DNA of 64,000 nucleotides from an uncultured Opitutia bacterium (GTDB lineage: Bacteria; Verrucomicrobiota; Verrucomicrobiia; Opitutales; Opitutaceae): NCBI GenBank assembly GCA_903877135.1, contig CAIRCN010000068.1:1-64000 (forward strand). The letters run 5' to 3'. Position numbers and translations under genes: made by a program. The notes below the pieces were generated by a model. It did no database searches. It was not told the origin of the DNA and saw nothing but the letters and a program-made list of their open reading frames with translations. Numbering within the stretch: the stretch's first letter is position 1; each line of letters begins with the position of its first letter. Below are positions 25,965-34,707 of the stretch, one piece after another.

Positions 25965-26909
25965 CTAGATGAGATCCATCAGGTCGCACAATAGCACCTC
26001 AAGGCGAGTCGTTTGTTCGCCATCGCGGCTTATCTTGCCGCGGTTAAACGCGTGCCCTTGTTCGGCGAGGAAATCGACGCAAAACACCGCGGTATAGAAA
26101 TCGACGACTGCGCGGGCCTTATCGTCTGCCCCGATCAGTTCGAGCCAGTCCTGCACATAATCCGTGTCACAGCGGCGGGCCAGCAGCGCCATCTTAGTGA
26201 GTGCCGGCGTCAGCAGCGGATCTCCGAAACATATCTCATCCACGTCCACAATTCCGCTGAACCTCGTTTGATGAATCAGGACGTTTTTTGTGGTCGTATC
26301 GTCAAGAAAAGGAGTTGTCCGCACCCGGGAAAAATAATCCGAAAACCGGGGCAGCCGGCGCAGCACGCGGTCAACGGCGTCCGGGTCGGTCATGCCAGCT
26401 GTAATAATCCACTGCCTGCTGTGCTCCAGCATGGCCTCGATCACCTGAAACCAAGTCTGGCGCCGCTGCAGTGCGGGATCGTCGTAGCTTTGGGCAAGGC
26501 CAAAACCAGAGGCCTCGGGCAGCCGGGCGGCGCGGCACTGCGCCTCCACGACCGCGGCGGCGATCGCGCGTTTCTCCTCACGGCTGAGCGAAGCATAGAC
26601 CGCATGAAGATCGTCGCCGGGCAGGCGTTCGAGAATGACAAACGGGATGGAGCCCTGCTCATTGGCGTGCAATATGGCAGGCAGCGGGACCCCCAGCGGT
26701 TTCAACCGGTTGTGCCAGTATACTCCACCGGCAAGCAGAGCGCGGGTTTCCTCCGTGGCGAGGCGGACTGCCACGTGGCGCCCATCGTTGAGCGCGACCT
26801 CGTAGACATGGTGGCAAAGCCCCGTGGCAAATCGTTTCGCGCTGACCGTGGCGCCGCCGAGCGCCTTTTCCACCAACTGCCGCGCGTCTGATTCAGTCGG
26901 TATTCGCAT
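25965..26909 (-). CDS. APH-fold kinase (aminoglycoside phosphotransferase family-like)
   Basis: This 314-residue protein has an APH/choline-kinase-type fold. An N-lobe runs to the hinge VILERLPGDD. The catalytic loop reads LDDTTTKN in place of the usual HGDxxxxN, keeping the Asp and Asn at the right spacing but losing the His. The metal site is in VDVDEICFGDP. The family phosphorylates antibiotics, choline, homoserine and other small molecules. The altered loop makes a resistance role uncertain. It is followed by DUF5946 on the same strand after 60 bases. Confidence 0.75.
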   Translation of the reverse strand: MRIPTESDARQLVEKALGGATVSAKRFATGLCHHVYEVALNDGRHVAVRLATEETRALLAGGVYWHNRLKPLGVPLPAILHANEQGSIPFVILERLPGDDLHAVYASLSREEKRAIAAAVVEAQCRAARLPEASGFGLAQSYDDPALQRRQTWFQVIEAMLEHSRQWIITAGMTDPDAVDRVLRRLPRFSDYFSRVRTTPFLDDTTTKNVLIHQTRFSGIVDVDEICFGDPLLTPALTKMALLARRCDTDYVQDWLELIGADDKARAVVDFYTAVFCVDFLAEQGHAFNRGKISRDGEQTTRLEVLLCDLMDLI

Positions 26910-26936
26910 TCGGTCGAACCGCGGAAAATTTTGCCT

Positions 26937-28178
26937 TCAGCCGGCGAAGCTGGTCAGCAAGTTGGCGTAGATTTTGGCGCTGGCGAGGAGCTCCTTGATC
27001 TTCGCGCTCTCGTCCACGGCGTGCTCGAAACGGCCGCCAGGGCCGTAGCCGAGCGTGGGAATCTTCATTTCCGTGGCGAAAAAATGCATGTCGTTGAAAC
27101 CGGTCGAGACGTTAAAGACGGTCGGTTCGCGGCGCACACGGGTGACGCTCGCGGCCATGGCGGCGAAGAACGGGTGCTTTGGCCGGGTAAAGCAGGCGAA
27201 GTTTTCCGAAACTTTTTTTACCGTGATGCGGCAGTCGGGAATCCGGCGCGCGGCGGCGGCTAGGAAGATGCGTAGGTCGCGTTCGGCGGCGGCGTGGTCC
27301 TCAATGGCGAGCACGCGACGGTCGATGCTGAAGCTGGCGAGGGAGGGCACGGTGTTGATCTTGCCGCCGGGGCCGGAGGCGAAGACGCCGCCGACGTTGA
27401 TCGTGGGGCGCATCGTCCGGCCCTCGGGCGTGACGAAGGTGCGACGGGCGAGCTTCCGCTTGTAATCCTCCAACGCGAGGACGAGGGCAGACATTTTTTC
27501 GAGGGCATTGATGCCAGCCTCGGGCTTGGAGCCGTGCGCGGCGAGGCCGTGGACGGTGACTTCGAGCCAGACGACGCCGTTGTGGCCGCAGCAGACGGTG
27601 TTTTCTTCGCCGCCTTCCATCACGACAGCGTAGTCGGGCTGGATGGGGGCGTGTTTCACGAGCCAGCCAGTGCCGAGTTCGGAATCAGTTTCCTCGTCGG
27701 CGGTGAAGGAGACCTCGACGTTGAGCTGGGGCGCGGTGCGCGTGGCGCGGAGGGCGTTGAGCGCGAGGAGAAGGCTCGCGATGGAGCCCTTCATGTCGGA
27801 CGTGCCGCGACCGTAGATCCAGCCGTGCTCAACCGCGCCGCTGAAGGGGCTGCCGTGCTGCCACTCGCCGGACACGGGGACGACGTCATAGTGGGCGTTG
27901 AAGTGGATGGTCTTCGTCGCGCCGCGGACAGGGAGCTTGCCGAGGACGTTGTAGCGCGGGAAAGCGCGTTGTTCCGGAGGCAGGTGCCGGCGGAGCAGGG
28001 CGCGGGAGATGGTGTAGCGCTTCGCAGCGAGGCCGGCGTCGGTGAGGGCGTCGACGAGGCCGGAGGTGATGGCGGCGTAGTTTTCGCCGGGCGGATTGAC
28101 CGTGGAAATGCCGACGAGCTGCCGGAGGCAGCCGACGAGGTCGGCGGCGTGGTCGGCGATGTAGGAGGAAGGGGTCAT
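26937..28178 (-). CDS. M20 family metallopeptidase (ArgE/DapE-like)
   Basis: The 413-residue protein matches M20 peptidases: the metal ligands His and Asp lie in FNAHYDVVP and GRGTSDMKG, the catalytic Glu in TADEETDSE, and the distal His in FEHAVDES. A dimerisation domain (about 190-310) begins with VHGLAAHGSKPEAG. The family hydrolyses N-acyl amino acids or succinyl-diaminopimelate. No arginine or lysine pathway gene lies beside it, so I give no gene symbol. It follows the TauE gene on the same strand but begins 55 bases downstream of that gene's stop, so an operon is possible. Confidence 0.9.
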   Translation of the reverse strand: MTPSSYIADHAADLVGCLRQLVGISTVNPPGENYAAITSGLVDALTDAGLAAKRYTISRALLRRHLPPEQRAFPRYNVLGKLPVRGATKTIHFNAHYDVVPVSGEWQHGSPFSGAVEHGWIYGRGTSDMKGSIASLLLALNALRATRTAPQLNVEVSFTADEETDSELGTGWLVKHAPIQPDYAVVMEGGEENTVCCGHNGVVWLEVTVHGLAAHGSKPEAGINALEKMSALVLALEDYKRKLARRTFVTPEGRTMRPTINVGGVFASGPGGKINTVPSLASFSIDRRVLAIEDHAAAERDLRIFLAAAARRIPDCRITVKKVSENFACFTRPKHPFFAAMAASVTRVRREPTVFNVSTGFNDMHFFATEMKIPTLGYGPGGRFEHAVDESAKIKELLASAKIYANLLTSFAG

Positions 28179-28233
28179 GCGGCGGTAGACGGGCCACTAT
28201 GGGCACGGGGCCGCAGGCGACAAAGCTTAAAGC

Positions 28234-28995
28234 TCAGGACCGGAAACTGAGCCAAACGAGCCGGGTCAGCGTGAGCGCGACCATTGTCAAGAATACCGGC
28301 CGGATGAAGCGCACGCCCTTCGTGACCACGAGGCCTGAGCCAAGGCGCGCACCGAGCACTTGGCCCACGCCCATCGTCAGGCCGGCGCCGAGGTGGATGA
28401 GGCCGGCAGAGGCGAACACGGCGAGCGAGACGAGGTTGCTGGTGGCGTTCATGACCTTGGTGGTGCCGGTGGCCCGGGTGAAGTTCTGCCCGAGGAGCAT
28501 GATGAGCGCGATGGCCCAGAACGAACCGACGCCGGGCCCGAAAAACCCGTCGTAAACCCCAAGCCCGAGACCGAAAACGGCGTAAAACGCCCCCTCGCCC
28601 ATTCGCGGCGGCTGCTCGTGCACGCCGATGGCCGGGCGGAGCACGGTGTAGAGCAAAATCGCCGCGAGCAGCCAGGGCACGAGCCGGCCGAGGAGGTGCG
28701 AGTCGATCTGTTGCACGGCGAGCGCGCCGCCGAGGGCGCCGACCAAGGTCATCGCGATGCCGAGCCGGCAGGCGCGCAGGTCCACGACGCCACGGCGGGC
28801 ATAGTGCCACGAGGCGGCGACGCTGCCGAATGTGGACTGGAATTTGTTGGTGCCGAGCGCGAGCGGCACGGGCAGGCCGAGGTTGAGCAGCATCGGCAGC
28901 GCGATCAGCCCGCCGCCGCCCGCGATGGAGTCCACCAGCCCGGCGACGAGGCCGGCGAAGAAGAGCAGTGGGTAGCTCCACGGGACGAGGTGCAT
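28234..28995 (-). CDS. TauE/SafE family membrane transporter
   Basis: This 253-residue protein has about eight membrane helices. It shows the family start GLVAGLVDSIAGGGGLIALPML and its internal repeat GVYDGFFGPGVGSFW, with ALGTNKFQSTFGS between. Family members export sulfite, sulfoacetate or other organosulfonates, though most are uncharacterised. The nearest sulfur-linked gene in the window is the SulP transporter 10 kb away, so context does not help. The start at 28995 is divergent from the cupin gene at 29094. Confidence 0.9.
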   Translation of the reverse strand: MHLVPWSYPLLFFAGLVAGLVDSIAGGGGLIALPMLLNLGLPVPLALGTNKFQSTFGSVAASWHYARRGVVDLRACRLGIAMTLVGALGGALAVQQIDSHLLGRLVPWLLAAILLYTVLRPAIGVHEQPPRMGEGAFYAVFGLGLGVYDGFFGPGVGSFWAIALIMLLGQNFTRATGTTKVMNATSNLVSLAVFASAGLIHLGAGLTMGVGQVLGARLGSGLVVTKGVRFIRPVFLTMVALTLTRLVWLSFRS

Positions 28996-29093
28996 GACCG
29001 AGGGAGAATCGCCGAAACGCGGCGGAACGGAAGCGCGGAAATGGGCGCGTTCCGCGCTTTCCCTAGGCGCCGAGGGGCGCTTGGCTGGCGGTC

Positions 29094-29570
29094 GTGAAAC
29101 GCGAGGCCGCAGAAATCGTCGCTCGGTTGGGGCTGGAACCGCTCCCGCACGAGGGCGGATTTTTCCGCCAGATTTCTGTGAGTGAAGAGCGGTTGCCGAG
29201 CGGCCAGCCGCTGCGCTCGGTCATCTGGTATTTGATGACGAAGGAGGATTTCTCCTCGCTGCACCGGTTGCAAGCGGAGGAATTGTGGGAGTTTCACGAG
29301 GGTGATGAGGTCGAACATCTGCAGCTCGATCCGCGCACCGGCGTGGCGCGGGTAACTTTGCTGGGAACGTCCGCCGGTGAGCGGAAAGTCGTGGTGCGCG
29401 GCGGCGTCTGGCAAGGCGCGCGGTTGGCAAAGGCGGCGCGCGGCTGGGCGCTGTTGCAATGCACTATGACGCCGGCGTGGGACGAAGCGGAGTTCGAGCT
29501 GGGCCGGCGCGACGAGTTACGGCGGACATTCCCGGCTGCCGCGGAGCTAATCGTCGCGATGACGAGATGA
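29094..29570 (+). CDS. Cupin, DUF985 family
   Basis: The 158-residue protein begins with a GTG and has the DUF985 cupin blocks: LGLEPLPHEGGFFRQ, YLMTKEDFSSLHRL, ELWEFHEGDEVEHLQL and GGVWQGARL. The His residues in the second and third blocks are the usual cupin metal ligands. Family function is unknown. It precedes pdxH by 43 bases on the same strand, so the two may be co-transcribed. Confidence 0.87.
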   Translation: MKREAAEIVARLGLEPLPHEGGFFRQISVSEERLPSGQPLRSVIWYLMTKEDFSSLHRLQAEELWEFHEGDEVEHLQLDPRTGVARVTLLGTSAGERKVVVRGGVWQGARLAKAARGWALLQCTMTPAWDEAEFELGRRDELRRTFPAAAELIVAMTR

Positions 29571-29613
29571 CTTTTGACAGCGCGGTGTCGGCGCTTCACG
29601 TTGCCAGCATATC

Positions 29614-30252
29614 ATGCCGCTGGCCGATCACAGAAAAGACTACAGTCTCGCTGGGCTCGCCGAGAAGGACCTCGCGCGCGACCCGTTCCGACAGTTCGAC
29701 AAATGGTTCCAGCAGGCCGAGGCGGCGAAGATTTCCGAGCCCAACGCCATGACACTAGCCACCGCCGCGCGCGACGGCCGGCCCTCGGCACGCACCGTGC
29801 TGCTCAAGGGCGTGGACGGGCGAGGCTTCGTTTTCTTCTCCAACTACGAGAGCCGCAAGGGCCGCGAGCTAGAGAGCAACCCGCGCGCGACGCTGCTGTT
29901 TCCCTGGCTTGCGCTCGAGCGACAGGTGGTGATCGAGGGCCCCGTGTCGCGCGTGCCGCGGGAGGAGTCTGAGGCGTATTTTCACAGCCGGCCGCTCCCG
30001 AGCCAGCTCTCCTCGTGGGTCTCGCAGCAGAGCTCGATCATCTCTGGGCGCAAGTTCCTTGAGGACACGATGAAGGAGCTGGAGATAAAATACGCCGGTC
30101 GTGCAGTGCCACTGCCGCCGCACTGGGGCGGTTTCCGCCTCACGCCTGAAACGGTCGAGTTCTGGCAGGGGCGCCGCAGCCGGTTGCATGACCGCCTGCG
30201 CTACCGGCGCGAGCCAGATGGGGACTGGACGGTCGAACGCCTTGCCCCGTGA
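29614..30252 (+). CDS. pdxH: Pyridoxamine/pyridoxine 5'-phosphate oxidase
   Basis: This 212-residue protein has the normal PNPOx length. FMN-binding residues are in ARTVLLKGVDGRGFVFFSNY, and the C-terminal substrate signature is VEFWQGRRSRLHDRLRY with WTVERLAP at the end, matching the E. coli enzyme closely. It makes pyridoxal 5'-phosphate, the cofactor for transaminases, in the cytoplasm. Its TGA overlaps the GTG start of the next gene (PAS histidine kinase) by four bases. A second PdxH-like gene lies at 63482. Confidence 0.95.
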   Translation: MPLADHRKDYSLAGLAEKDLARDPFRQFDKWFQQAEAAKISEPNAMTLATAARDGRPSARTVLLKGVDGRGFVFFSNYESRKGRELESNPRATLLFPWLALERQVVIEGPVSRVPREESEAYFHSRPLPSQLSSWVSQQSSIISGRKFLEDTMKELEIKYAGRAVPLPPHWGGFRLTPETVEFWQGRRSRLHDRLRYRREPDGDWTVERLAP

Positions 30253-31805
30253 ATAAAAAATCGCATCAACCGAAAGCGCCCGCCCGCATTCCCACCACGC
30301 TGCTGGCCGCCGCTCTGCGAGCGGAGGGCGACGGCGTCGTCGTCTCAAAATTAGGCGCCCCGGGGTGCAAGCCAACGATTATCTTCGTCAACGGCAGTTT
30401 CTGCGCGATGACCGGCCGCACCGCCAACGAACTGGCGGCGCAACCGCACGTCGCTCTGCACGTCGACCAGGCCGAGGTGGAAAACATTGAGCATTGGCTG
30501 CTCAGCGCACAACCCGGCCAGCCGTTCGCCGGAGAAGGCTTCCTCGTCGGCAAAAATGGCGCGACCATCTTCGCGGCGTGGACGTTTAGCACGCTGGGCA
30601 ACCGCCGCGGTCGCCCCACTCACCTTGTCGCCAGTTACCGCGACACGACCGAAAAACGCCGCCTGCAAGAGACGCTCGTCCAAGCACAGCGTCTCGATGC
30701 CGTGGGCCAGCTCGCCGGCGGCGTGGCGCACGATTTCAACAACCTGCTCTCCGTCATCAACGGCTACTGCGAGATGCTCGCCGCCCATGTCTCGGACCGG
30801 CCACAGGCGCTGCGCGAAGTTAACGAAATCCACCGGGCAGGCAGGCAGGCGGCGACGCTCACGCGACAACTCCTCGCCTTTGGCCGCCGCCAGCCGATGG
30901 ACGCTCGCGTCATCAATCTTAACCGCGTTGTCAGCGACAACGCCGAGATCTTGGGCCGGCTGCTCGGTTCAGCCGGCCGGCTCGAACTCGACCTCGCGAA
31001 GAATCTCGGCCGCGTCCGTGTTGACCCCACGCAGTTTCAGCAAGTGCTGCTAAACCTTGTCCTCAACGCCCGCGACGCCTTGCGCGATAAGGGTTGTGTG
31101 ACCATCGCCACCCTGAACCGCGACGTTGGTCCCGGCCTCAAAAACCGCGTCTCCGATGCCCCCCCGGGGCATTATGTCTGCGTCTCCGTGACCGACAACG
31201 GCACCGGGATGGACGCCGAGACGCAAAGACACCTATTCGAGCCGTTTTTCACAACGAAGCTCGAGGGTAAGGGCACCGGGCTCGGACTGGCGCTAGTTTA
31301 CGGCGTGGTGCAGCAGAGCGACGGTTACATCGAAGTGCGCAGCGCGCTCCTCGCCGGCTCGACTTTCGAAATTTACCTGCCGGAAGCTCGCGAACCGGAG
31401 GAACCGGTTGTAAGAGTCGACACGGCTTCACCCTTCCCTGCGACGCGCGGGCATGAAACATTGCTGCTTCTTGAAGACGACGATGTGGTGCGAAAAATGG
31501 TCGCCGGCATGCTCACCGCCGATGGTTACCGTGTGCTGGCGGCGAAGACGCCAGCCGAAGGTCTCAAGCTTGCCCGTGCCAACTCGCGCCCGGTGCAGTT
31601 ACTGATCGCCAACCCGAGCCAAGGCGGCGATACCGTCGCACGTGCTCTCCTCTCAACCCGGGCGGATCTGCGCATGCTCTGCACCAGCAACCACGAGGCG
31701 CTCACCCCCCTCACATGGCTGAAACCGGAATACCAGGCCGGCATGGTCAAACCTTACGCGTTGAGTGAAGTCTTGCTCACCGTGCGCACGCTACTCGACG
31801 CCTAG
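30249..31805 (+). CDS. PAS hybrid histidine kinase with degenerate receiver
   Basis: The 518-residue protein is soluble. A PAS domain (about 28-130) leads to a HisKA domain with the phosphoacceptor box GGVAHDFNNLLSVINGY (NtrB-like), then an ATPase domain with NLVLNARDAL, DNGTGMD and GKGTGLGLALVYGVV. The C-terminal receiver-like domain (about 400-518) keeps the acidic start LLLEDDDVVRKM and the Lys in MVKPYAL, but the phosphoacceptor position reads LLIANPSQGG, with Asn where Asp is expected. The receiver is therefore probably a regulatory pseudo-receiver. The GTG start overlaps the pdxH stop by 4 bases. Confidence 0.9.
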   Translation: MNKKSHQPKAPARIPTTLLAAALRAEGDGVVVSKLGAPGCKPTIIFVNGSFCAMTGRTANELAAQPHVALHVDQAEVENIEHWLLSAQPGQPFAGEGFLVGKNGATIFAAWTFSTLGNRRGRPTHLVASYRDTTEKRRLQETLVQAQRLDAVGQLAGGVAHDFNNLLSVINGYCEMLAAHVSDRPQALREVNEIHRAGRQAATLTRQLLAFGRRQPMDARVINLNRVVSDNAEILGRLLGSAGRLELDLAKNLGRVRVDPTQFQQVLLNLVLNARDALRDKGCVTIATLNRDVGPGLKNRVSDAPPGHYVCVSVTDNGTGMDAETQRHLFEPFFTTKLEGKGTGLGLALVYGVVQQSDGYIEVRSALLAGSTFEIYLPEAREPEEPVVRVDTASPFPATRGHETLLLLEDDDVVRKMVAGMLTADGYRVLAAKTPAEGLKLARANSRPVQLLIANPSQGGDTVARALLSTRADLRMLCTSNHEALTPLTWLKPEYQAGMVKPYALSEVLLTVRTLLDA

Positions 31806-31849
31806 TCGTAGGACCAGCGGCCGGACGAGGATCTATTTCCGATTTGAAT

Positions 31850-31932
31850 CGCGTAAAAAAGAGAGGAAGGAACTTCGGAAAGAAAGTTTGTTAGTATTGC
31901 GCTTCCGCCCTTCCGTGCCTCCGCGATTAACC
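31850..31932. repeat. Repeat-like leader with opposed GGAAG / CTTCC blocks
   Basis: Purine-rich AGAGAGGAAGGAACTTCGG near 31860 is opposed by CTTCCGCCCTTCCGTGCC near 31902. The two can pair imperfectly and resemble the other inverted repeats of this window. It forms the leader of the ligase gene at 31933. Confidence 0.35.
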
Positions 31933-32652
31933 ATGAATCTGGACCTTCTTCCTATCCGCACTGGCGGTGCTGCCGAGAACATGGCGGTGGATTTTCTGCT
32001 GCTACAACGTTACCCGCAGGCGGCGGTGCCGCGCTTCCGCCACTACGGTTGGCGCGGGCCGGCGTTCACGTTTGGTTACAGCCAGAAAATTGCCTTCGTG
32101 CGCGGCGCGCTGCCGCCGGGCGGGATTGTTGACGTTTGCCGGCGGCCGACCGGCGGAGGCATCGTCGATCACCGCGACGATTGGACCTATGCGCTCGTGA
32201 TCCCGCGCGGCCATCCACTCGAGGATGTGCGTGCCACGCAGAGTTATCGCGAGGTGCACGAGTGTCTGGCGGCGGCGCTGCAACGACAGGGCGTGTCAGC
32301 CGCAGCAAAGAAAGCCTGCGAACCTGCGGCCGACGGTGCGGCGTGCGGCCCATCGGGCGTGTGTTTCCAGCGCGCAGAACTTTACGATGTGGTGCATACG
32401 GGCAGCGGCGAAAAAATCGCGGGCGCGGCGCAGAAGCGCAATAAGCACGGTCTGCTGTTCCAAGGCTCAATCTGGCGGCCGGCTGTGGGCGCGCCGCTTG
32501 ACTGGGAGCGGTTTCACGCCGACTTCGCCGCGCTTCTCGGCGCGGTGCTGGGCGGCGAGGCGGTGCAAACGCCGTGGCCCGAATTAAACGAGGACGAGGT
32601 CAGCGGGCTTACGGAGCAATATTCGTCAACCGAGTGGATCGAGGCACGTTGA
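31933..32652 (+). CDS. Lipoate-protein ligase A-like (biotin/lipoate transferase fold)
   Basis: The 239-residue protein has the BPL/LplA fold: MNLDLLPIRTGGAAENMAVD, a RRPTGGGIVDH loop that binds the acyl moiety, and the catalytic Lys region GEKIAGAAQKRNKHG. Such proteins transfer lipoate or octanoate onto the E2 subunits of dehydrogenases or onto GcvH. The start at 31933 was chosen because the 56 codons upstream correspond to the end of the kinase gene and a repeat-like leader. No lipoylated protein gene is adjacent. LplA, LipM or LipL type cannot be decided from sequence alone. Confidence 0.82.
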   Translation: MNLDLLPIRTGGAAENMAVDFLLLQRYPQAAVPRFRHYGWRGPAFTFGYSQKIAFVRGALPPGGIVDVCRRPTGGGIVDHRDDWTYALVIPRGHPLEDVRATQSYREVHECLAAALQRQGVSAAAKKACEPAADGAACGPSGVCFQRAELYDVVHTGSGEKIAGAAQKRNKHGLLFQGSIWRPAVGAPLDWERFHADFAALLGAVLGGEAVQTPWPELNEDEVSGLTEQYSSTEWIEAR

Positions 32653-32659
32653 ACAGCGC

Positions 32660-34213
32660 CTACGGCTCGAGTCGCAAGCCACTGAGAGTGTAAGCCAGAG
32701 CGCGGGCGTTGGGGGCAACATTTTCCGGCTCGGGCAGAGCGTCAGAGTCGAGCGTCAGCGTCGCGCGCCCTTTGTGAAACTCCAATCCGGTGAGGCAAAC
32801 CCAGCGGGCTTTTCTTTCGACCGGGCTCGACCAGACCGAGCTCCCCTCCTGCCGCACAGTGACGGTGCGCGGAGTGAATCCCGCCAGTTTCAGCCATACT
32901 TGCGGGGGCGGAGCGGACGCCGGCGCCCACAACTGCAGTTCCAGATGCGCAGTGCCTCCTGCCCAGGCCCACAAGCGCGAACCTGCGTGCTCGACGCTAT
33001 ACCAGCCGCTGCCAGCGCGGGCGATCATGGCAGTTTCGCCGGTCCGCGCGGCAGCTATTTCGCCAGGCGTGTGTGGCACGTCCAACAGCGGCAACACGCC
33101 GCTAAGGAAGCCGAGGTTGCCCAGCACGAGAAGCGCAAGCCCGCCACGGGTGCGGGGAGCGAGGGCGTTGAAGGCGAGGTGCAGCGGCAGCAGCACGCGG
33201 GCCGCGGCACCCGGCTGTCCGTCCCACGGTGCGATGCCGAGGCAGAGCATGAGGCCGACGTAGCCGATGCCGAGCCGCCACCAGAGATTGTCCCACGCCG
33301 GGCGCAGCAGCAGCCAGGTGGCCTGCACGGTGAGGGCGAGCAGAGTGAGTAGCGTCGCCCAGAACAGCAGCGAAAAATCACCGCGCCCAAGATCGGCGAG
33401 GCAGCCGCGCCATTTTCCGACGAAGGCGAGACCGGGCCAGGAGAAGTTACACCAGCCGGCATCGACGGGTCCGGCCATGACTCGCACATAAACCAGCCAG
33501 ACCGCCAGCGGAGCTGCGACCACGGCGACGCGCAGCAGATGCCGGGGCCAGATGCCGGCACGCAACGCCAGGGCCGCCAGTAGCGAGGTCTCGCGCGCCA
33601 GCGCGGCGGCGGCCAGCCAGCCCATCGCGCCGCCGCGGCGGCCGCGCTCCCCCACAACCATGGCGGCCACGATAAGCAGCAGCGCCGGCAAATCCGTAAG
33701 CGCAAGACGCACGCTGGCGAGCACACCGGCCGAGAACATCAGTCCGGCCCACGCGATGACGTTGTGTAGCGAGCGCGGTGGAAACACCGCGAGCAGCAGC
33801 GCACCCAGCACGAGCCAGCACAGCGGATTAAGCAGTGCGTATGTGTCGAGCGCCCGAACGGGGTCGCCTAACGCGAGCGCCCAAGCAGCCCAACTCGCCA
33901 GGATACGGTGGGCGCGGTAGGAAAAACCATCCATCGCCACCGCCAACGCAGGATCACGCAGCGTGGGCCGACACGCGAGTTGAGCGTAGTAGAGCCCGTC
34001 GTAGCCCCCGGTGTCGCGATAGATGAAAACCGGCCGCTCGCGCAACTCGTGTAGCATGATCGTCTCATTGCTCTCATCGAGTTGGAAGAAGGCGGTGAAA
34101 CCATAAACCGGATGATAGAACCGCAGGACCAGCGCGAGAAACCCGGCGACCAGCAGGACGATGCAGCCCAGCCAGACGAAACGGGCGGACGAAAGATGCG
34201 CCGGAGGGATCAT
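32660..34213 (-). CDS. GT-C-fold integral membrane protein
   Basis: This 517-residue protein has about ten membrane helices and a C-terminal periplasmic beta-rich domain (about 400-517). Its first loop contains LDESNE and then DTGGYDGLYYAQLA, in the position and style of the catalytic loop of polyprenol-phosphate-dependent GT-C glycosyltransferases. A specific donor or acceptor cannot be given. The start at 34213 directly follows the stop of a decayed gene. It is convergent with the lipoate ligase gene (7 bases apart). Confidence 0.65.
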   Translation of the reverse strand: MIPPAHLSSARFVWLGCIVLLVAGFLALVLRFYHPVYGFTAFFQLDESNETIMLHELRERPVFIYRDTGGYDGLYYAQLACRPTLRDPALAVAMDGFSYRAHRILASWAAWALALGDPVRALDTYALLNPLCWLVLGALLLAVFPPRSLHNVIAWAGLMFSAGVLASVRLALTDLPALLLIVAAMVVGERGRRGGAMGWLAAAALARETSLLAALALRAGIWPRHLLRVAVVAAPLAVWLVYVRVMAGPVDAGWCNFSWPGLAFVGKWRGCLADLGRGDFSLLFWATLLTLLALTVQATWLLLRPAWDNLWWRLGIGYVGLMLCLGIAPWDGQPGAAARVLLPLHLAFNALAPRTRGGLALLVLGNLGFLSGVLPLLDVPHTPGEIAAARTGETAMIARAGSGWYSVEHAGSRLWAWAGGTAHLELQLWAPASAPPPQVWLKLAGFTPRTVTVRQEGSSVWSSPVERKARWVCLTGLEFHKGRATLTLDSDALPEPENVAPNARALAYTLSGLRLEP

Positions 34214-34223
34214 GTCTTTGCGC

Positions 34224-34659
34224 TCATTTCGCCGGCATCGAGGCCGGCGCCGGTTCCCAGAAGTAGTGCCCTGTCTTGACGCGCTTCCAGCGGATAAAAA
34301 TCGCGGTGGCAGCAATCACGAGGAGGGCAAACAATATCACCACACAGTGGCGCTGTTTTGCGGCCTCCTTGTGTTTGTAAGGAGCCTCCAGCAGCCGTTA
34401 CCTTCGAGGAACGGGCCGAGTGTGCGCCGGCGAAGTTTGAGCCATGCGCTGATCTTCGAAGGGCCGAAAATGCCGAAGATGATGCCCAAAACACCGATCG
34501 CCATCCACGCACCAAGGCCGAAGAACACACACATGATTGGCCAAACGCGGCGGTGATGCTATCAAGCGCTGCTAGATCGGCCCCGGTCCTAAGGGAGACC
34601 TGATCGAGTCCGTAGGTGCGAAAGAATTTCGACGGCTGGGACACGTCTGAGGTGGACAT
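34224..34659 (-). pseudogene. Frameshifted small membrane protein gene
   Basis: Three frames must be joined to read one protein. The N terminus MSTSDVSQPSKFFRTYGLD is in frame 1, from 34659 to about 34533. A glycine-rich membrane helix, FFGLGAWMAIGVLGIIFGIF, with ISAWLKLRRRTLGP is in frame 2, to about 34400. A second helix, CVVILFALLVIAATAIFIRW, with GHYFWEPAPASMPAK is in frame 3, ending at a TGA at 34226-34224. The first shift lies near the GGCCAATCATG around 34530; the second lies near the AACGGCTGC around 34395. I know of no recoding signal here, so this is most likely a recent double-frameshift pseudogene. Sequencing error in a draft assembly is the other explanation. Confidence 0.68.
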
Positions 34660-34707
34660 GGCACGAATTTTGGGAGCCCGCGGCCGGTCTGCAATATTAC
34701 TCTCCGA

